Assembly (NCBI GenBank): GCA_903903205.1
Contig: CAIUXU010000019.1
Coordinates: forward strand, 1-7,346
Origin: an uncultured Syntrophobacterales bacterium
GTDB taxonomy: Bacteria > Desulfobacterota > Syntrophia > Syntrophales > UBA5619
Direction: 5' to 3'
Length of the DNA: 7,346 nucleotides
In this document: positions 5,757-7,346 of the stretch, piece by piece
Position numbering within the stretch: the stretch's first letter is position 1
Layout of the letters: every line of letters begins with the position of its first letter
Notes under the pieces: model-generated
Database searches by the model: none
What the model saw: only the letters and a program-made list of their open reading frames with translations
Told to the model about the DNA's origin: nothing
Made by a program: the position numbers and the translations under genes

Positions 5757-6428
5757 ATGCCGGAAAGTCTGACTGCTGTTATTGATGCCCTTCCGTACCT
5801 CCTCCAGGGGGCAATGGTGACCCTGGTCGTTGTGGTGGGGGCGATGGCTTTGGGGTTCGCCCTCGGAGCGCCCCTCGCCGTGGGGCAGGTGTACGGACAC
5901 GCGGTGCTCCGGCGCTTCATCGCGATTTATGTCTGGTTCTTCCGCGGAATCCCGTTGCTGGTTTTCCTGTTTTTGTTCTACTTCGGTCTCTGCACGGCCT
6001 TCGATATCAACCTCTCGGCCTTCACGGTCGCGATCATTGTCCTTGGTCTGATCAGCTCCGCCTACCAGTCCCAGATCTTCCGCGGGGCCATTCTGTCGCT
6101 CCCGGAGGGACAGCTCAAGGCAGCGCGGGCACTGGGGATGAGCGATTTCAAGGCGATCTCGTTCATTATTTTCCCCCAGGCGCTTCGGCTCTCCATCCCC
6201 GGCTGGTCGAATGAGTACTCCATCCTGCTCAAGGACTCGGCGGTGACCTACGCTTTGGGTGTGGCCGAGATCATGGCGCGGGCGCATTTTGTGGCGACCC
6301 GTACCTATCAGCATCTCCCCCTCTATTTCGCTGCGGGGGTGATCTTCCTTGTTCTCACCTGGTTGGGGACGAAAGCCCTCCGTCTCTTGGAGGAGAGGGC
6401 GCGGATTCCGGGGTATTCCCCGCATTGA
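5757..6428 (+). CDS. polar amino acid ABC transporter, permease 1
   Basis: A 223-residue inner membrane protein of the HisM/GlnP type. After PYLLQGAMVTL (13-23), a usual opening of this family, come several hydrophobic helices. RGIPLLV (63-69) is the family's R-G-x-P motif. The cytoplasmic coupling loop LPEGQLKAARALG...IIFPQA (115-142) is the EAA motif that contacts the ATPase. NEYSILLKDSAV near residues 157-168 is also typical. I chose the ATG at 5757 because it gives normal length and N-terminus. Earlier in-frame ATGs (5673, 5676, 5682, 5706) would add up to 28 residues encoded by the hairpin. The site GGGGA (5740-5744) is 12 bases from 5757, which is rather far, so the start is less certain than the gene. 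It is expected to pair with permease 2. Confidence 0.92.
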   Translation: MPESLTAVIDALPYLLQGAMVTLVVVVGAMALGFALGAPLAVGQVYGHAVLRRFIAIYVWFFRGIPLLVFLFLFYFGLCTAFDINLSAFTVAIIVLGLISSAYQSQIFRGAILSLPEGQLKAARALGMSDFKAISFIIFPQALRLSIPGWSNEYSILLKDSAVTYALGVAEIMARAHFVATRTYQHLPLYFAAGVIFLVLTWLGTKALRLLEERARIPGYSPH

Positions 6429-6441
6429 TTGCAGGAACTTT

Positions 6442-7200
6442 ATGACAGGACCCATTTTACGGATCGAAAACATATCGAAGCGCTACGGGAAAAAAGACGT
6501 TCTCCGGGGGGCGTCGCTTGACGTCAACAAGGGGGATCTCAAGATCCTGATCGGACCCTCCGGCGCGGGGAAGAGCACCCTGTTGCAGTGCATCAACTTC
6601 CTCGTTAAACCCGATGAGGGGCGGGTCTGGCTGGACGATCAGGAGGTCCATTACGCAAACAAGCGTGACCTCTGCGCCTACCGCCAGAAAGTGGGGATGA
6701 TCTTTCAAGATTTCAACCTGTTCGATCACCTGACTGCGCTTGAAAACGTCCGGATCGGCATGGTCAGGGTGAAGGGGATGGGAAAGGCGGAGGCCGGGGT
6801 GCGCGCCGTCATGGAACTGGAGCGCGTCGGCCTGAAGGAGCACATGCAGAAGTATCCCGCCCAGCTCTCCGGCGGCCAGAAACAGCGGGTTTCGATTGCC
6901 CGCGCGCTGGCGATGGACCCGAAGGTGATGCTGCTGGACGAGCCCACCTCGGCCCTCGACCCGGAACTGATCGGCGAGGTGCACACGGTCATCCGCGATC
7001 TGGGGAACAACGGGATGACGATGATCATGGCGACGCACCAGATCGGTTTTGCAAGTTCGCTTGCGAGCGAGATCGTCTTCATGGAGGACGGCCGGATCAT
7101 CGAACGGGGGACTCCCGACAAGATCTTCAACAATGCCGAAAATGCCCGAACGCGGGAGTTCTGTTCCAAAATCACAGAACTCTACGGAGAACGGGGATGA
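6442..7200 (+). CDS. polar amino acid ABC transporter, ATP-binding protein
   Basis: A 252-residue cytoplasmic ATPase of the GlnQ/HisP type that powers import. All motifs are intact: Walker A GPSGAGKST (38-46), Q-loop Gln89 in MIFQDFNLF, signature LSGGQKQR (142-149), Walker B VMLLDEP with catalytic Glu167, D-loop SALD (170-173) and switch His199 in MATHQ. Length is normal. The ATG at 6442 is chosen because AGGAA (6433-6437) precedes it, the gap to the permease stop is 13 bp, and MTGPILRIENISKRYG is a standard beginning. Upstream in-frame codons would overlap the permease end. The last four bases overlap the start of permease 2 (ATGA), which suggests coupled translation. Confidence 0.97.
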   Translation: MTGPILRIENISKRYGKKDVLRGASLDVNKGDLKILIGPSGAGKSTLLQCINFLVKPDEGRVWLDDQEVHYANKRDLCAYRQKVGMIFQDFNLFDHLTALENVRIGMVRVKGMGKAEAGVRAVMELERVGLKEHMQKYPAQLSGGQKQRVSIARALAMDPKVMLLDEPTSALDPELIGEVHTVIRDLGNNGMTMIMATHQIGFASSLASEIVFMEDGRIIERGTPDKIFNNAENARTREFCSKITELYGERG

Positions 7201-7346
7201 CGGAAGGGCTGCTCTATATCCAGGCCGAGGTCTACCCCGCCCTGCTCAAGGGGTTCTGGGTGAGTCTCCAACTCATCGCCCCCTCTGCGCTCTGCGGTCT
7301 CGTGATCGGGATCATGGTCGGGGTGCTCCGCATCTACGGAAACCGG
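7197..7346 (+). CDS. polar amino acid ABC transporter, permease 2 (N-terminal part only)
   Basis: Fifty codons are visible before the right edge of the window. The protein starts MTEGLLYIQAEVYPALLKGFW and continues VSLQLIAPSALCGLVIGIMVGVLRIYG. This is the first amphipathic and membrane segment of a HisM/GlnP-type permease, where 'P-LL-G---SL' precedes the first helix. The R-G-x-P and EAA motifs would lie outside the window. The start overlaps the ATPase stop by four bases (ATGA), and GGAG (7186-7189) lies seven bases upstream, inside the ATPase gene. It probably forms a heterodimeric channel with permease 1. The identification rests on the N-terminus and context. Confidence 0.85.
   Translation, partial: MTEGLLYIQAEVYPALLKGFWVSLQLIAPSALCGLVIGIMVGVLRIYGNR

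Noticed and set aside
6349..6441. 31-residue N-terminal extension of the ATPase
   Set aside because: It overlaps the end of permease 1 in another frame. The ATG at 6442 has a ribosome site and a typical ABC ATPase start.
4782..6473. 563-codon open frame on the minus strand, opposite the ABC transporter genes
   Set aside because: It crosses the promoter, the binding-protein gene, the hairpin and permease 1 without regard to gene borders. It is rich in His, Arg and Pro and matches no family I know; it is an antisense shadow.

Overview
The window looks like chromosomal DNA from a GC-rich, Gram-negative bacterium. The solute-binding protein has a plain signal peptide with no lipobox cysteine, which points to a periplasm. 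Pyruvate phosphate dikinase together with a LemA / TPM-domain / nucleotidyltransferase cluster would suit an anaerobic Desulfobacterota (former Deltaproteobacteria) such as a Geobacter- or Syntrophus-like lineage. That placement is inference from gene content and base composition; there is no marker gene in the window.

There are two divergent blocks, separated by an intergenic region at about 4648-4907. The left block is on the minus strand and reads, in transcription order: a secreted, membrane-anchored TPM-domain protein with a glycine-rich tail (3847-4647); a small nucleotidyltransferase-fold protein with an altered metal-binding motif (3096-3833); a LemA-family membrane protein (2504-3079); and pyruvate phosphate dikinase, ppdK (2450 to beyond position 1). 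The first three genes are 13 and 16 bp apart and look like one operon. ppdK follows 53 bp after lemA, and that gap holds a short palindrome and a possible promoter of its own.

The right block is on the plus strand. It is a polar amino acid ABC importer: periplasmic binding protein (4908-5669), permease 1 (5757-6428), ATPase (6442-7200) and permease 2 (7197 to beyond the right edge). A good sigma-70-type promoter lies at 4760-4788. The binding protein would capture an amino acid in the periplasm, and the two permeases would form the channel driven by an ATPase dimer.

The most interesting non-coding structure is a long hairpin with a 15-bp perfect lower stem followed by five T, between the binding-protein stop and permease 1. 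It is probably a partial terminator or mRNA-stabilising structure that makes the binding protein more abundant than the membrane parts. A 39-codon reading frame that overlaps the binding-protein stop runs straight through it, and an alternative fold could mask the likely permease ribosome site. The TPM gene also has a promoter whose predicted start is the A of its ATG, suggesting a leaderless mRNA. No RNA genes, insertion sequences or CRISPR arrays were seen, and no stretch longer than 300 bases lacks a gene.
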